64,000 bases of DNA from Pandoraea commovens (GCF_902459615.1 NZ_CABPSA010000006.1:186001-250000); one strand, 5' to 3'. Shown: positions 25,898-34,513, numbered from the stretch's first letter. The notes: a model not told the origin generated them from the letters alone. Numbers and translations are program-made.

Positions 25898-26698
25898 ATG
25901 ACCCCAGCGACGAACGACACCCCCGATGCGACCGATAAGAAGCCGGGTGACTCCTATGTACAGTCGTTTGCGCGCGGGCTGGCGGTGGTCAAGGCGTTCA
26001 ACGCAGCGCGCCCGGCGCAGACGCTCTCCGAAGTGGCACAGGCGTCCGGTCTCACGCGCGCCGGAGCGCGGCGCATTCTGCTCACGCTCGAAGCACTGGG
26101 TTACGTGCGCAGCGAAGGGCGTCTGTTTCGTCTCACGCCGCGCATTCTTGACCTCGGCTTCTCCTATCTGACGTCGATGCCGCTGTGGAATCTGGCCGAG
26201 CCGTTCATGGAGGCGCTGGTCCAGGAGGTGCAGGAAAGCAGCTCGGCGTCGGTGCTCGACGGCGACGACATCGTCTATGTGCTGCGGGTGCCTGTACGCA
26301 AAGTCATGTCGATCAACCTCTCCATCGGCAGCCGTCTGCCAGCGTGGTGCACGTCGATGGGCCGCGTGATGCTCTCCGCATTACCGGACGACGAACTCGA
26401 CGCCATCCTTCGCCGCGCCGATCTGCGTCAGTACACCGGACGCACCGTCACCGACATCGACACGCTACGCGCGCGAATTCTCGACGTGCGCGCAAAGGGC
26501 TGGGCGCTCGTCGATCAGGAACTGGAAGAGGGACTAATTTCGATTGCTGCGCCGATCCGCAATCGCGGTGGGCAGGTGATCGCCGCCATGAACGTCAGTG
26601 GTCAGGCGAACCGGACGTCGGCCGCCGAGATGGAAGCGAAGTTCCTCGCGCCGCTGCAACAGGCCGCGCAGAAGATTTCGCAGATGGTGGTGGTGTAA
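25898..26698 (+). CDS. pcaR: IclR family regulator of the pca genes (PcaR/PcaU type)
   Basis: A 266-residue protein with an N-terminal winged helix-turn-helix (SFARGLAVVKAFN, LSEVAQASGLTRAGARRILLTLEALGYV) and a C-terminal IclR effector domain (RVPVRKVMSINLSIGSRLPAWCTSMGRVMLSAL). The SFARGL start and the 'LPAWCTSMGRVML' segment are typical of the PcaR/PobR/CatR subgroup that senses beta-ketoadipate or protocatechuate. It diverges from pcaIJF with the dyad at 25669-25702 between them, which supports this assignment. Whether it activates or represses cannot be read from the sequence. Confidence 0.88.
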   Translation: MTPATNDTPDATDKKPGDSYVQSFARGLAVVKAFNAARPAQTLSEVAQASGLTRAGARRILLTLEALGYVRSEGRLFRLTPRILDLGFSYLTSMPLWNLAEPFMEALVQEVQESSSASVLDGDDIVYVLRVPVRKVMSINLSIGSRLPAWCTSMGRVMLSALPDDELDAILRRADLRQYTGRTVTDIDTLRARILDVRAKGWALVDQELEEGLISIAAPIRNRGGQVIAAMNVSGQANRTSAAEMEAKFLAPLQQAAQKISQMVVV

Positions 26699-27143
26699 CG
26701 GGCGCCCACGTAGCATCGCGAGGCTTTCATCGGGGGATATCGGAAGCGCTTGACTGACGTGGGACGACCGCATTTCTCTCAGCGCTGCCCGACTCTGCAG
26801 GGAGCGCAAATCACATCGCTGTCCACAGCACAAGCACACCGTAAACAAGCATTCCGGAACGTTCCTGTGGAATAGGATTCGGTCCACTCAATTCAAAGAC
26901 TTTTGGGATTCTTCGTTGGTGCGGACGGCCACGACCATATGCTCAATTTGTGGCGGTCTGTGGGCGGGCAAATATCACCGGTGCCCGCGACAGAACCGGC
27001 ATTGCGCCTTCGTCTGCGGGTTAGATCACGTCTAGAACGCGGGCTTGTGGGACATGTGCCGTGTAACGTGACTCAGCATGGTTGTGGCCCACTGGAGGTA
27101 ATCGCTTCGGAATATAGCTTTGAAATAGTCGGAGACGAGGACT
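26699..27143. other. Gap upstream of the cysteine-repeat gene
   Basis: 445 bases with lower GC and no convincing frame. There is no recognisable promoter consensus apart from an AT-rich stretch near 27110-27125 (ggaatatagctttgaaatag), which could be the promoter for the gene at 27144. Confidence 0.4.
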
Positions 27144-27476
27144 ATGAAAAATCGCCATATTTGCCTCGCAATGCTGATGCTCGGTGCATCGAGCCTGGCT
27201 TTTGCGCAGAGTGATTGCTCGGCAATACAGGATAGCGATCAGCGAGCGTACTGCAACGCGAGAGAGGGACTTGGTCAGTGCGAGAGCATCAGTGACGGCA
27301 ACCTGGCCGCGATATGCCGTGCGGAGCTGGAGGGAGGCAGTTGCTATTTCATCAAGGATAACGATCAGCGCGCATACTGTTTTGGGAGGCAGGGAGACGA
27401 TAGTGATTGCTCGAGCATTAGTGACAGCGAATTGCGCAGCCAATGCTACGCGCTGGCCAAAAGAAGACGCCGATAG
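27144..27476 (+). CDS. Small secreted cysteine-rich repeat protein, function unknown
   Basis: A 110-residue protein not recognised by family. The first 21 residues form a signal peptide ending AFA before Gln22. The mature chain is four imperfect repeats of about 22 residues, each with two cysteines and the pattern C-x3-I-x-D-x3-R/L-x2-C (DCSAIQDSDQRAYC, QCESISDGNLAAIC, SCYFIKDNDQRAYC, DCSSISDSELRSQC). Eight paired cysteines suggest four disulfides in the periplasm or outside. It has a basic tail (KRRRR). Its lower GC and position next to a decayed IS3 fragment suggest acquisition by transfer. Confidence 0.7.
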   Translation: MKNRHICLAMLMLGASSLAFAQSDCSAIQDSDQRAYCNAREGLGQCESISDGNLAAICRAELEGGSCYFIKDNDQRAYCFGRQGDDSDCSSISDSELRSQCYALAKRRRR

Positions 27477-27479
27477 TTG

Positions 27480-27705
27480 TAGCGAACCCAGGTATGCGTA
27501 ATCTCGCGCATACGGCTCGCAACGCTGTCTGGGAATCCTTCGCACTGCGGTAGTAGTAAGTGCTGTGCGCTTGCTTGATCGGCCCATACGCCCGACGCTT
27601 GGGAACTGCCAGCAACCGGTGTGTAGCACACGGTTTGCCTTCCCAGCTCGGGCGAGGCCATTTGCGTGTGGCGAAATCCTGCAAGAGCGCCTTGTCCAGA
27701 CTCAA
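27480..27705 (-). pseudogene. Remnant of an IS3-family transposase (orfB side)
   Basis: Two minus-strand frames together carry pieces of an IS3-family transposase. The first has MSLDKALLQDFATRKW (the orfA/orfB junction style DLxLDKxMLQ..KK) and the STYYYRS start of the catalytic part. The other frame continues with SRMREITHTWVRYNYRRL, matching the usual R-I-R-E-x-A-x-x-R-x-R-Y-G-Y-R-R-x segment. A frameshift separates them, and both ends, including the DDE catalytic domain, are missing. No terminal repeats are seen. Confidence 0.7.
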
Positions 27706-27735
27706 CTCGGCACTCGCTTCCTGGTCCTCCGAGTG

Positions 27736-27948
27736 TTATGCCACCGCTACGTTGCCGAGCACCCCGGCGCGCGCAAGACGAATCGCCGAGAGCAGCGTGT
27801 CGTGATCGCCAACCTGATTGGCGAGCAACAGAATCAATTGCGCGTTCGCTGCCTGACTTTGCGCGTCGTCGAGATCGCGATGCATGTCGATGAGCGCCTC
27901 GTAGAAGTCGTCGGGACGCGTGAGTCGCGGTTGAGTGTCGAGTGCCAT
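27736..27948 (-). CDS. DUF2783 small protein
   Basis: A 70-residue helical, cysteine-free protein (RPDDFYEALIDMHRDLDDAQSQAANAQLILLLANQVGD...). DUF2783 proteins are almost always encoded beside an FAD-dependent aromatic hydroxylase, as here. The function is unknown; it might act as a chaperone or subunit. It has a strong ribosome site (AAGGAG) 8 bases before the ATG and begins 50 bases after the hydroxylase stop, so it belongs to the same leftward unit. Confidence 0.8.
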   Translation of the reverse strand: MALDTQPRLTRPDDFYEALIDMHRDLDDAQSQAANAQLILLLANQVGDHDTLLSAIRLARAGVLGNVAVA

Positions 27949-27998
27949 GAAGTGTCTCCTTCCTGCTTTACTTGTGTCGTCGGATTGCTGTCACGCAC

Positions 27999-29732
27999 TC
28001 ATGCTGCGCATTGCAGTGGCGCGACTTCCGGTGCGGTGCGCCCGAGCGCACGTTCGCGTGCGGCAGCGATGGCCGTCGCGTCGACCGAACGCCAGCGCGC
28101 ACACACGTGCTGGTCGGGACGAATCAGATACACCGTGCCGGGCGCGGCGTCGTAACGCTGCGCGGCAAGTCCCTGCGTGTCGTGCCAGACGCTGTGCATG
28201 TCGTGGGTATCGCATGCGGCTTCGAGATCCGGCGTGACGAACACCGGTATCACCGGCACGCTGTCGCCTGACAAGGCTTCGAGCGAGGCGAGCGACGCCG
28301 CATCGAGCGACGACGGCGCACCGAACACGAGCGCGACGAAGCGTCCGCCCAGACGCGGCAGCAGCCAGCCTTCCTGACCGTGACGCGCGAGCGGTGCATC
28401 GACACAGGCAGCACCAGGCATCATGCGGCCGGCGAACGTGTCAGTCTCCGCGGTGTTCAGCGTCGACTCGTGCAACACGGCGGGCACGGACAGACGTCCG
28501 CTATTGACCAGTTGACGCGCAAACGCATGATCGCGGGCGAGCGTTAGCACAGCGTCGCGGAACACGCGCGACACCGGGCTCTTCGGCGTAATGAAATCCG
28601 TGGAGCGGGTGGAGTTGCGGATGTTCTCGTCGGCGGCGTACTCACGCTCGCGAGCGTAAGTGTCGAGCAGCGTATCGGGTGCCTGACCGGCCAGCACCAG
28701 CGCGAGCTTCCACGCGAGGTTCTCGGCGTCCTGCACGCCGCTGTTGGCCCCGCGTGCACCGAACGGCGACACGCCATGCGCGGAGTCGCCCGCGAACAGC
28801 ACGTGACCGTGCCGGAAGTCGTCCATGCGCAGACACGAGAACGTATAGACGCTGACCCATTCCAGCGTGAACTTCGCATCGGGGCCGAGCAACGCCTGCA
28901 CGCGCGGGATGACACGCTCGGGGGCTTTCTCGGCGACCGGGTCGGCGTCCCATCCCAATTGGAAATCGATGCGCCAGACGTCGTCCGGCTGACGATGCAG
29001 CAACACCGACTGATTCGGATGGAAGGGCGGGTCGAACCAGAACCAGCGCTCGGCGGGGAAGTCCGCCGTCATCTTCACGTCGGCAATCAGGAAGCGGTCC
29101 TTGAACGTGCGTCCGTGACTGTCGACGCCGATCAGCTTGCGCACGGGGCTACGTGAGCCGTCGGCTGCAACGACGTAACGCGCGGTCGTCTGATACTCGC
29201 CATCCGGCGTCTCGACCGTGAGTGTGACGCTCGCATCCGCCGAGCCGGGCGTGCCCTGCTGCGTGAGACCGACGACCTTGTTCTTCCAGCGGATCTCGAT
29301 GTTCGGCAGCTCGCGTGCGCGCTCGAACAGATAGCCTTCGACGTAATACTGCTGAAGGTTGATGAAGGCCGGACGATGATGACCCGCTTCGGGTAGCAGA
29401 TCGAAGTTGTAGACCTCCTGGTCGCGCAGGAACACGCGGCCTACGTTCCAGCGCACGCCTTTTTCCACCATGCGCTCGCCGCAACCCAGACGGTCGAAGA
29501 TATCGAGCGTGCGCTTGGCGAAACAGATGGCGCGCGAGCCGGTCGAGAGCGTGCAATCGTCGTCGAGCACGATCACGGACACGCCCTGCTGCGCGAGGTC
29601 GATTGCGGTGGCCAGACCGATCGGGCCTGCACCGACCACGATGACGGGATGCGTGACGGACGTGGCGTGCTCGGCTTGCTCGGCGCACGCTTGGTAATCG
29701 AACGTCAGGCGCTGGTAATCGATGCTGCTCAT
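27999..29732 (-). CDS. FAD-dependent aromatic hydroxylase (MhpA/PheA family)
   Basis: A 577-residue flavoprotein monooxygenase. It has GxGxxG in VIVVGAGPIGLATAIDLAQ, the DG motif in ARYVVAADGSRSPVRKLIG, and the second FAD motif GHVLFAGDSAHGVSPFGARGANSGVQDAENLAWKLAL. A C-terminal thioredoxin-like domain follows from about residue 430, as in phenol- and 3-(3-hydroxyphenyl)propionate-type hydroxylases. It would add oxygen to an aromatic ring using NAD(P)H. The start at 29732 has GGAG 7 bases ahead, and the frame's earlier ATG at 29759 has none. The substrate is unknown. Partners are DUF2783 and the MBL-fold gene. Confidence 0.9.
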   Translation of the reverse strand: MSSIDYQRLTFDYQACAEQAEHATSVTHPVIVVGAGPIGLATAIDLAQQGVSVIVLDDDCTLSTGSRAICFAKRTLDIFDRLGCGERMVEKGVRWNVGRVFLRDQEVYNFDLLPEAGHHRPAFINLQQYYVEGYLFERARELPNIEIRWKNKVVGLTQQGTPGSADASVTLTVETPDGEYQTTARYVVAADGSRSPVRKLIGVDSHGRTFKDRFLIADVKMTADFPAERWFWFDPPFHPNQSVLLHRQPDDVWRIDFQLGWDADPVAEKAPERVIPRVQALLGPDAKFTLEWVSVYTFSCLRMDDFRHGHVLFAGDSAHGVSPFGARGANSGVQDAENLAWKLALVLAGQAPDTLLDTYAREREYAADENIRNSTRSTDFITPKSPVSRVFRDAVLTLARDHAFARQLVNSGRLSVPAVLHESTLNTAETDTFAGRMMPGAACVDAPLARHGQEGWLLPRLGGRFVALVFGAPSSLDAASLASLEALSGDSVPVIPVFVTPDLEAACDTHDMHSVWHDTQGLAAQRYDAAPGTVYLIRPDQHVCARWRSVDATAIAAARERALGRTAPEVAPLQCAA

Positions 29733-29869
29733 GCAAAGTCTCCATCGTCGGCACCTCACCGGCGCACAGGCACCGACGGGTGACGTTTTTCTACTTTTGC
29801 TTTGACTGCTGATTGCTATCTATTGCGGACGCAGCGTCCTTGGCTGCGCCCGTAACCAACGCTGCGAAC

Positions 29870-30829
29870 TCAGTTCTGCAGCGCGGCCCACATTTCCTTG
29901 TCGCGCTGCGCCGTCCAGATACGCGGATGCGTGATGCCGGACGCTTCGTCGAAGGCGCGCGTCACGTCGAACGGCAGGCAGTGTTCGTAGATGAAGACGT
30001 GGCCGAACTTCGGATCCATCTGGCTACGCGTGAGCGCCATCGCGCCCTTCAGATCCAGCTTCTGTTCGACGGCTTGTTTGCCCGCTTCGAACAGCGTCGT
30101 CACGAAATCCTTGGTGTAGGCGAGGCCCTTGGCGACTTCGTCGGGCGTGGTCAGCGCAGGGCCGCGACCCGGCACGAGCTTCTCTGCACCCAGCGCGGCG
30201 AGTGCGTCGAGCGTAGCCGGCCATTCGGCGAGTTGTGCGTCACCGGTGTAGCAGGCGGCGTCGTACTCGACGAGGTCGCCCGAGAACAGCACCTTCTGCG
30301 ACGGCAGCCACACCACGGTGTCGCCCTTCGTGTGACCCGAACCGAGGTGTGCGATCTTCACTTCGAGCTTGCCGAGGAACAACGTCATTTCCTTTTCGAA
30401 GACGAGCGTCGGCCACGTGAGGCCGGGCACCGTCTCGACACCGGCGAACAGACGCGGGAAGCGCTCAATCTCCGACTTCATGTCGGCTTCGCCGCGCTCG
30501 ACGATCATCTCGTACGTGCCGCGGCTGGCGATGATCTGCTGTGCGCCTTCGGCGAAGTAGGCCGACGCACCGAGCACGCGCACCGCGTGGTAGTGCGAGA
30601 GCACGACGTACTTGATCGGCTTGTCGGTGATGGTGCGGATCTTGGCGATCAGGTCCTGCGCCATGGCAGGCGTGGCCGTCGTGTCGACGATCATCACGCC
30701 GTCGTCGCCGATGATGACGCCCGAGTTCGGGTCGCCCTCGGCGGTGTAGGCCCAGGTGTTTTCCGACAGTTGGGTGAACGTGACCTTCTTGGCTTCCAGG
30801 TCGGCTTGCGAGGCGAATGCTTTGGCCAT
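29870..30829 (-). CDS. MBL-fold metallohydrolase with altered metal site
   Basis: A 319-residue protein with the metallo-beta-lactamase fold: the GVIIGDDGVMIVDTTA strand pair, the HxH segment SHYHAVRVLG, His166 (LGSGHTKGD) and Asp185 (FSGDLVE). The usual HxHxDH motif reads His79-x-His81-x-Val83-Arg84, so the Asp and His of the second metal site are both missing. It may bind one metal or none, or use other ligands. In this setting it probably hydrolyses a ring-cleavage product or lactone/thioester of the upstream hydroxylase pathway. It is first in the leftward unit before the FAD hydroxylase. Confidence 0.88.
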   Translation of the reverse strand: MAKAFASQADLEAKKVTFTQLSENTWAYTAEGDPNSGVIIGDDGVMIVDTTATPAMAQDLIAKIRTITDKPIKYVVLSHYHAVRVLGASAYFAEGAQQIIASRGTYEMIVERGEADMKSEIERFPRLFAGVETVPGLTWPTLVFEKEMTLFLGKLEVKIAHLGSGHTKGDTVVWLPSQKVLFSGDLVEYDAACYTGDAQLAEWPATLDALAALGAEKLVPGRGPALTTPDEVAKGLAYTKDFVTTLFEAGKQAVEQKLDLKGAMALTRSQMDPKFGHVFIYEHCLPFDVTRAFDEASGITHPRIWTAQRDKEMWAALQN

Positions 30830-31085
30830 GCTTGTCTCTCTCTCTTATCTCGTCTGCGGGGATGGTGCTGCTGGATGAGGGCATCTTACGAAACGCTCGG
30901 ATTATTTGTCAATGACAAATCTGATTGTTATTTGCTAATGTTGCGACATGAGTGATCGAAGCGGGTTTTCAGCGCGGCGGGTCTCGGGTTAACCCTGCGG
31001 CATTGGACGGTTGTCCGGGAATCTCGCTGCCGACCCGTTTAAAATCTAGGCCATTTTCCCGAGGGAGCGCGGCTCCCAGAACTGC
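30830..31085. promoter_or_regulatory. Divergent promoter region of the MBL unit and the IclR pair
   Basis: 256 bases. It holds the operator at 30904-30920, and a tight hairpin (GGGAGC 31063-31068 with GCTCCC 31072-31077) only 8 bases before the first IclR ATG, which could reduce its translation. Confidence 0.45.
30904..30920. promoter_or_regulatory. ATTTGTCA-A-TGACAAAT palindrome
   Basis: A perfect 17-bp palindrome with 8-bp arms, about 75 bases upstream of the MBL start and 165 bases upstream of the IclR start. It is the likely operator of the IclR pair. A partially similar AT-rich stretch (gattgttatttgc) follows. Confidence 0.65.
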
Positions 31086-31925
31086 ATGAATCGAATTCCG
31101 ATGGACGGCACGACCGACGCGACTGACGGCAGGCAAGGCGCAGGCCAGCCCGGCCGCGCTTCGCGTGGTGTGCAAAGCGTGGACGTTGCAGCGCGCGTGC
31201 TTCAAGCGCTAGGGCAGGCACGCCGCCCGCTGGGCCCCGGCGATATCGCCACGCTTGCGGGGCTGCCGCCTGCGCAGGCGCATCCGTATCTGGTAAGTCT
31301 CACGCGACTGGGTTTGCTCAAGCGCGATCCCATGTCCGGCGATTACGCGCCGGGACCGATGACGCTACGCCTCGCGCTCCTGCATCTCGAAAACGACCCG
31401 GCGTACCGCGCCGCCGTGCCACGTGTGGTGGCGCTGGCGCGCGAGACGGGCTTCTGCGTGGCGATTTGCACCAGCGCGCCGCAAGGGCCAGTCGTCGTGC
31501 ATTTCGAACGGGCGGCGTTTCCGTTGCATGTGAATTTGCACGTGGGCTCGGTCATGTCGTTGACGACGACGTCGACAGGCCGCGCGTTTTGCGCCTTTAC
31601 ACCGCAGACGCAATGGCCACCGGTATGGCGTGAACAGATGGCGGGCGATGCGGCAGAGCGGGCGCGCTTCGACACCTTGCTGGACGAGACGCGAGAGCAC
31701 GGCATGTCGCGCAGCGTGAATACGCCCAGCCCGTCGGTGAGCAGTCTGTGTGCGCCGGTGTTCGACGCGAGCGGGCGTTTGCGCCTCGCGCTCACGGCCA
31801 TCGGTCCGACGGCGGCGCTCGACGTCGCGTGGGACGGTGCCGCTGCGAACGCGTTGCGCGCGACGGCCGCCGCCATCGCAGCGCAGATCGGGACGTCGGG
31901 CAACGACGGCGAGGTGGCGGCATGA
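31086..31925 (+). CDS. IclR family regulator, first of an overlapping pair
   Basis: A 279-residue protein with a helix-turn-helix (SVDVAARVLQALG, GDIATLAGLPPAQAHPYLVSLTRLGLL) and an IclR effector domain (VVHFERAAFPLHVNLHVGSVMSLTTTSTGRAFCAFT). It shares the A-x-A-H-P-Y/H-L-V-S-L recognition helix with the next gene, and the stop codon overlaps that gene's start (ATGA at 31922), so both are made together. It diverges from the MBL/hydroxylase unit, which it probably controls through the palindrome at 30904. Confidence 0.85.
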   Translation: MNRIPMDGTTDATDGRQGAGQPGRASRGVQSVDVAARVLQALGQARRPLGPGDIATLAGLPPAQAHPYLVSLTRLGLLKRDPMSGDYAPGPMTLRLALLHLENDPAYRAAVPRVVALARETGFCVAICTSAPQGPVVVHFERAAFPLHVNLHVGSVMSLTTTSTGRAFCAFTPQTQWPPVWREQMAGDAAERARFDTLLDETREHGMSRSVNTPSPSVSSLCAPVFDASGRLRLALTAIGPTAALDVAWDGAAANALRATAAAIAAQIGTSGNDGEVAA

Positions 31926-32782
31926 GCGCGCCCCGAAACCGTAGCGAACCCAAGATGGAAAAGGAAGCGATGGGCAGTGGTGCCGCCAAGCCGCAACGCG
32001 GCATTCAGGCGCTGGAGAGCACGGGCGTGTTGCTCGAGGCACTGGTGGCTGCGGGACGTCCGCTGCCGCTCAACGCGCTCGCGCGCGAAGCCGGAATGGC
32101 GGCCGCGAAGGCGCATCCGCATCTCGTCAGCCTACAGCGGGCGGGTCTGCTCTCGCGCGACGAAAACGGCAATTTCGAAGCGGGCGCGCTGAGTCTGGAT
32201 CTCGGGCTGATGGCGTTGCAGCGGCTGTCGCCGACCGGCGAAGCCGAGCCGGAAATTCTGGCGCTTGCGCAGGCGACAGGGCTGTCGGCCGCGATGGCGG
32301 TCCTGGGGCCGGTGGGGCCGACGGTCGTGCGTCTGGAAGAGGCGATGCGTCCGCAGCACGTGAGCTTGCGCATCGGCACTGTTCTCTCGCTGGTGAACAC
32401 GGCCATTGGACGCACGTTCGCGGCCTTCCTGCCCGAGGCCGTGCTCGACGGACTCCTCGCGCAAGAGGCGGTACGCATGGCGGGGCTGGGCGCGGAAGGG
32501 CGTGCGGCGAAGCCGCCTGCCGACTACAGCGCGCGTCTGAGCGCGATTCGCGAGCAGCAATTCGATACCGCGCTGAGCAATCCTGTGCCCGGCATCGATA
32601 CGATTGCGGTGCCGGTGTTCGATCACACCGGCGAGGTGACGCTGGTACTTGCGCTGATGGGGTCGACGGGCAGTTTCGAAACCGCGCCAGACGCCGTACC
32701 CTCGCAAGCGTTGCGGGCTGCTGCGCATCGGTTGTCGTGGCGATTCGGTGCGGTGGGGCGCGTGGACGAGGCGTCGGCATAG
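31922..32782 (+). CDS. IclR family regulator, second of an overlapping pair
   Basis: A 286-residue paralogue of the preceding gene with the same layout: helix-turn-helix (GIQALESTGVLLEALV, LNALAREAGMAAAKAHPHLVSLQRAGLL) and an effector domain (VVRLEEAMRPQHVSLRIGTVLSLVNTAIGRTFAAFLPEAV). The ATGA overlap at 31922 indicates translational coupling. Two co-expressed IclR proteins with near-identical recognition helices could form heterotetramers on the shared operator, but that is an inference. The C-terminus adds FGAVGRVDEASA. Confidence 0.85.
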   Translation: MSAPRNRSEPKMEKEAMGSGAAKPQRGIQALESTGVLLEALVAAGRPLPLNALAREAGMAAAKAHPHLVSLQRAGLLSRDENGNFEAGALSLDLGLMALQRLSPTGEAEPEILALAQATGLSAAMAVLGPVGPTVVRLEEAMRPQHVSLRIGTVLSLVNTAIGRTFAAFLPEAVLDGLLAQEAVRMAGLGAEGRAAKPPADYSARLSAIREQQFDTALSNPVPGIDTIAVPVFDHTGEVTLVLALMGSTGSFETAPDAVPSQALRAAAHRLSWRFGAVGRVDEASA

Positions 32783-32914
32783 TCGCTCCGCCACACGGCG
32801 ACGTATTTCCGCCACGCCGGGCAGATGGCCGCCGAGGGGACGCGCACGCACGGTAAGATGAACGTCGGCGCCACCCGCGTTCCCCTCGTTTCCCTGTCAC
32901 CCCGACCTGTTGCC

Positions 32915-34396
32915 ATGACTGCTGCCATGACCCGCGTGATGACCCGTGAGCCCGTTCGATCCCCCGACGTTTCCAATGACAGTGTCCCGGTCCGCCGGTG
33001 GCTCAGGCGTAATGGCGCGCGGTGGCAGGCACGCATTGCCGCGCTGACGGTCGTGGGCGCACTGAGCGCCTGCACGACACCGGCCCCGCAGCAGCCGGGC
33101 CCTGCAAAGCCGCCCGAGTCTGCCGCCCGCATCGACGGCATGCCCGCCGACTGGACCCTCGTCTCCACCGTGATCGTGAGCCGCCACGGTGTGCGATCCC
33201 CGACCCACGCCCATCCCCCATTGGATAAACTCAGCCCGGACGCGTGGCCCGGCTGGCCGGTGCCCGCCGGTTATCTGACGGCCCGCGGCGGATCGCTGTC
33301 CGAGCGCATGGGGCGCTACTACGGCGACTGGCTGCGCGCGCGGCGCGTACTGCCGGAGAACGCCTGCCCGTCCCCCGGTGCTGTCTACGGATGGGCCGAC
33401 ATCGATCAGCGCACGCGCGAATCCGGCAACGCGTTGTTGCAGGGTATCGCGCCGGGATGCGACATGCGCACGTCGCACCAGACCGATCTCACGACGTATG
33501 ACGCCGTCTTCCAACCGGTTGCAGCAGGCGATTGCCCGCTCGATCCGGGGGCGGCGCGTGGAGCCATCGAGTCGCGTCTGGCACCGGAGGGCGTCTCCGG
33601 TCTCAATAAGCGCTATAGCGCGACACTCGCGCGCATGGGCGAGGTGCTCGACTATGCTCACAGTCCTGCCTGCGGTGCCCCCGGTGGATGCAAGCTGGAG
33701 GAGGTGCCGACACGTCTGCGTGTGGAGGGCGATGGCAGCGGGGTGACGCTGCGTGGGGCGCTGGGCAGCGCGGCGAAGGCGTCGGAGGTTTTCTTGCTGC
33801 AAGCGGGCGAGGGCTTGCCCGACAATCAGGTCGCGTGGGGACGCATTCGCGACGACAAGGATTGGGCGCTGCTGCTCGAAGCGCATAACGCGCAGCGCGA
33901 TCTGCTGAACAAGACCCCGTATCTCGCCACGACGAACGGCACACCACTGCTCGCGACAGTGCTCGATGCGCTCACGCGTGCCGAAGCGACGAGTGCAACG
34001 CCTACGCCCGCCGCGCGCGGCCCGGCGCTGCCGACGGGCAATCGTGTTTTCGTGCTGACGGGACACGACACGAACCTCGCCAACCTCGCGGGCATGCTGA
34101 AGCTCGACTGGCAATTGCCGGACCAGCCGGACAACACACCGCCCGACGGTGCGCTTGTCTTCTCACTGTGGCGCAACCCGGCGGGCGAACCGTTCGTTCG
34201 CGTGGAACTGGTGTATCAGTCGATGCAGCAACTGCGTGAACTGACGTCGCTGTCGCTGGATGAACCGGCGAAGCGCGTAGCTCTTGTGCTGCCCGATTGC
34301 AGCGACGGGCCGGACGCGAAAGCGTGCCGCTGGCCCGCGTTCTCGCAACGCGTGAAGTCGGCGTTGTCGCCAGCGTGTCTGGCGGGCGTTCAGTGA
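32915..34396 (+). CDS. Histidine acid phosphatase lipoprotein (AppA/phytase-like)
   Basis: About 493 residues. A basic N-terminal region leads to a lipobox-like VVGALSAC (Cys at about residue 54 from this start), so it is probably a periplasmic or outer-membrane lipoprotein. The catalytic RHGVRSPTHA motif (RHGxRxP) and the C-terminal GHDTNLANLAG (HD proton donor) place it in histidine acid phosphatase branch 2, alongside AppA phytase and glucose-1-phosphatase. It releases phosphate from sugar phosphates or inositol phosphates. ATGs at 32915, 32927 and 32939 compete, and none has a clear ribosome site. The real start may be nearer the signal peptide. Confidence 0.82.
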   Translation: MTAAMTRVMTREPVRSPDVSNDSVPVRRWLRRNGARWQARIAALTVVGALSACTTPAPQQPGPAKPPESAARIDGMPADWTLVSTVIVSRHGVRSPTHAHPPLDKLSPDAWPGWPVPAGYLTARGGSLSERMGRYYGDWLRARRVLPENACPSPGAVYGWADIDQRTRESGNALLQGIAPGCDMRTSHQTDLTTYDAVFQPVAAGDCPLDPGAARGAIESRLAPEGVSGLNKRYSATLARMGEVLDYAHSPACGAPGGCKLEEVPTRLRVEGDGSGVTLRGALGSAAKASEVFLLQAGEGLPDNQVAWGRIRDDKDWALLLEAHNAQRDLLNKTPYLATTNGTPLLATVLDALTRAEATSATPTPAARGPALPTGNRVFVLTGHDTNLANLAGMLKLDWQLPDQPDNTPPDGALVFSLWRNPAGEPFVRVELVYQSMQQLRELTSLSLDEPAKRVALVLPDCSDGPDAKACRWPAFSQRVKSALSPACLAGVQ

Positions 34397-34436
34397 CAGG
34401 TTTGGCAACGAGCGCGCCACGGGAGCGACGCGGTAG

Positions 34437-34465
34437 AAAAACGGGAACTTCGGTTCCCGTTTTTT
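34437..34465 (+). terminator. Intrinsic terminator after the acid phosphatase
   Basis: A perfect 12-bp stem AAAAACGGGAAC / GTTCCCGTTTTT closed by a TTCG tetraloop, continuing into T residues. It lies 40 bases after the stop codon. It is very strong. Confidence 0.93.
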
Positions 34466-34513
34466 ATTGCGCAGATTCCGTGATGGCGGGTCACGCGGAC
34501 ATTTCCTTCTAAT

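Noticed and set aside
27565-28155. A 196-codon plus-strand frame next to DUF2783
   Set aside because: It runs through the IS remnant and antisense to DUF2783 and the hydroxylase end, with no start signal or family resemblance.
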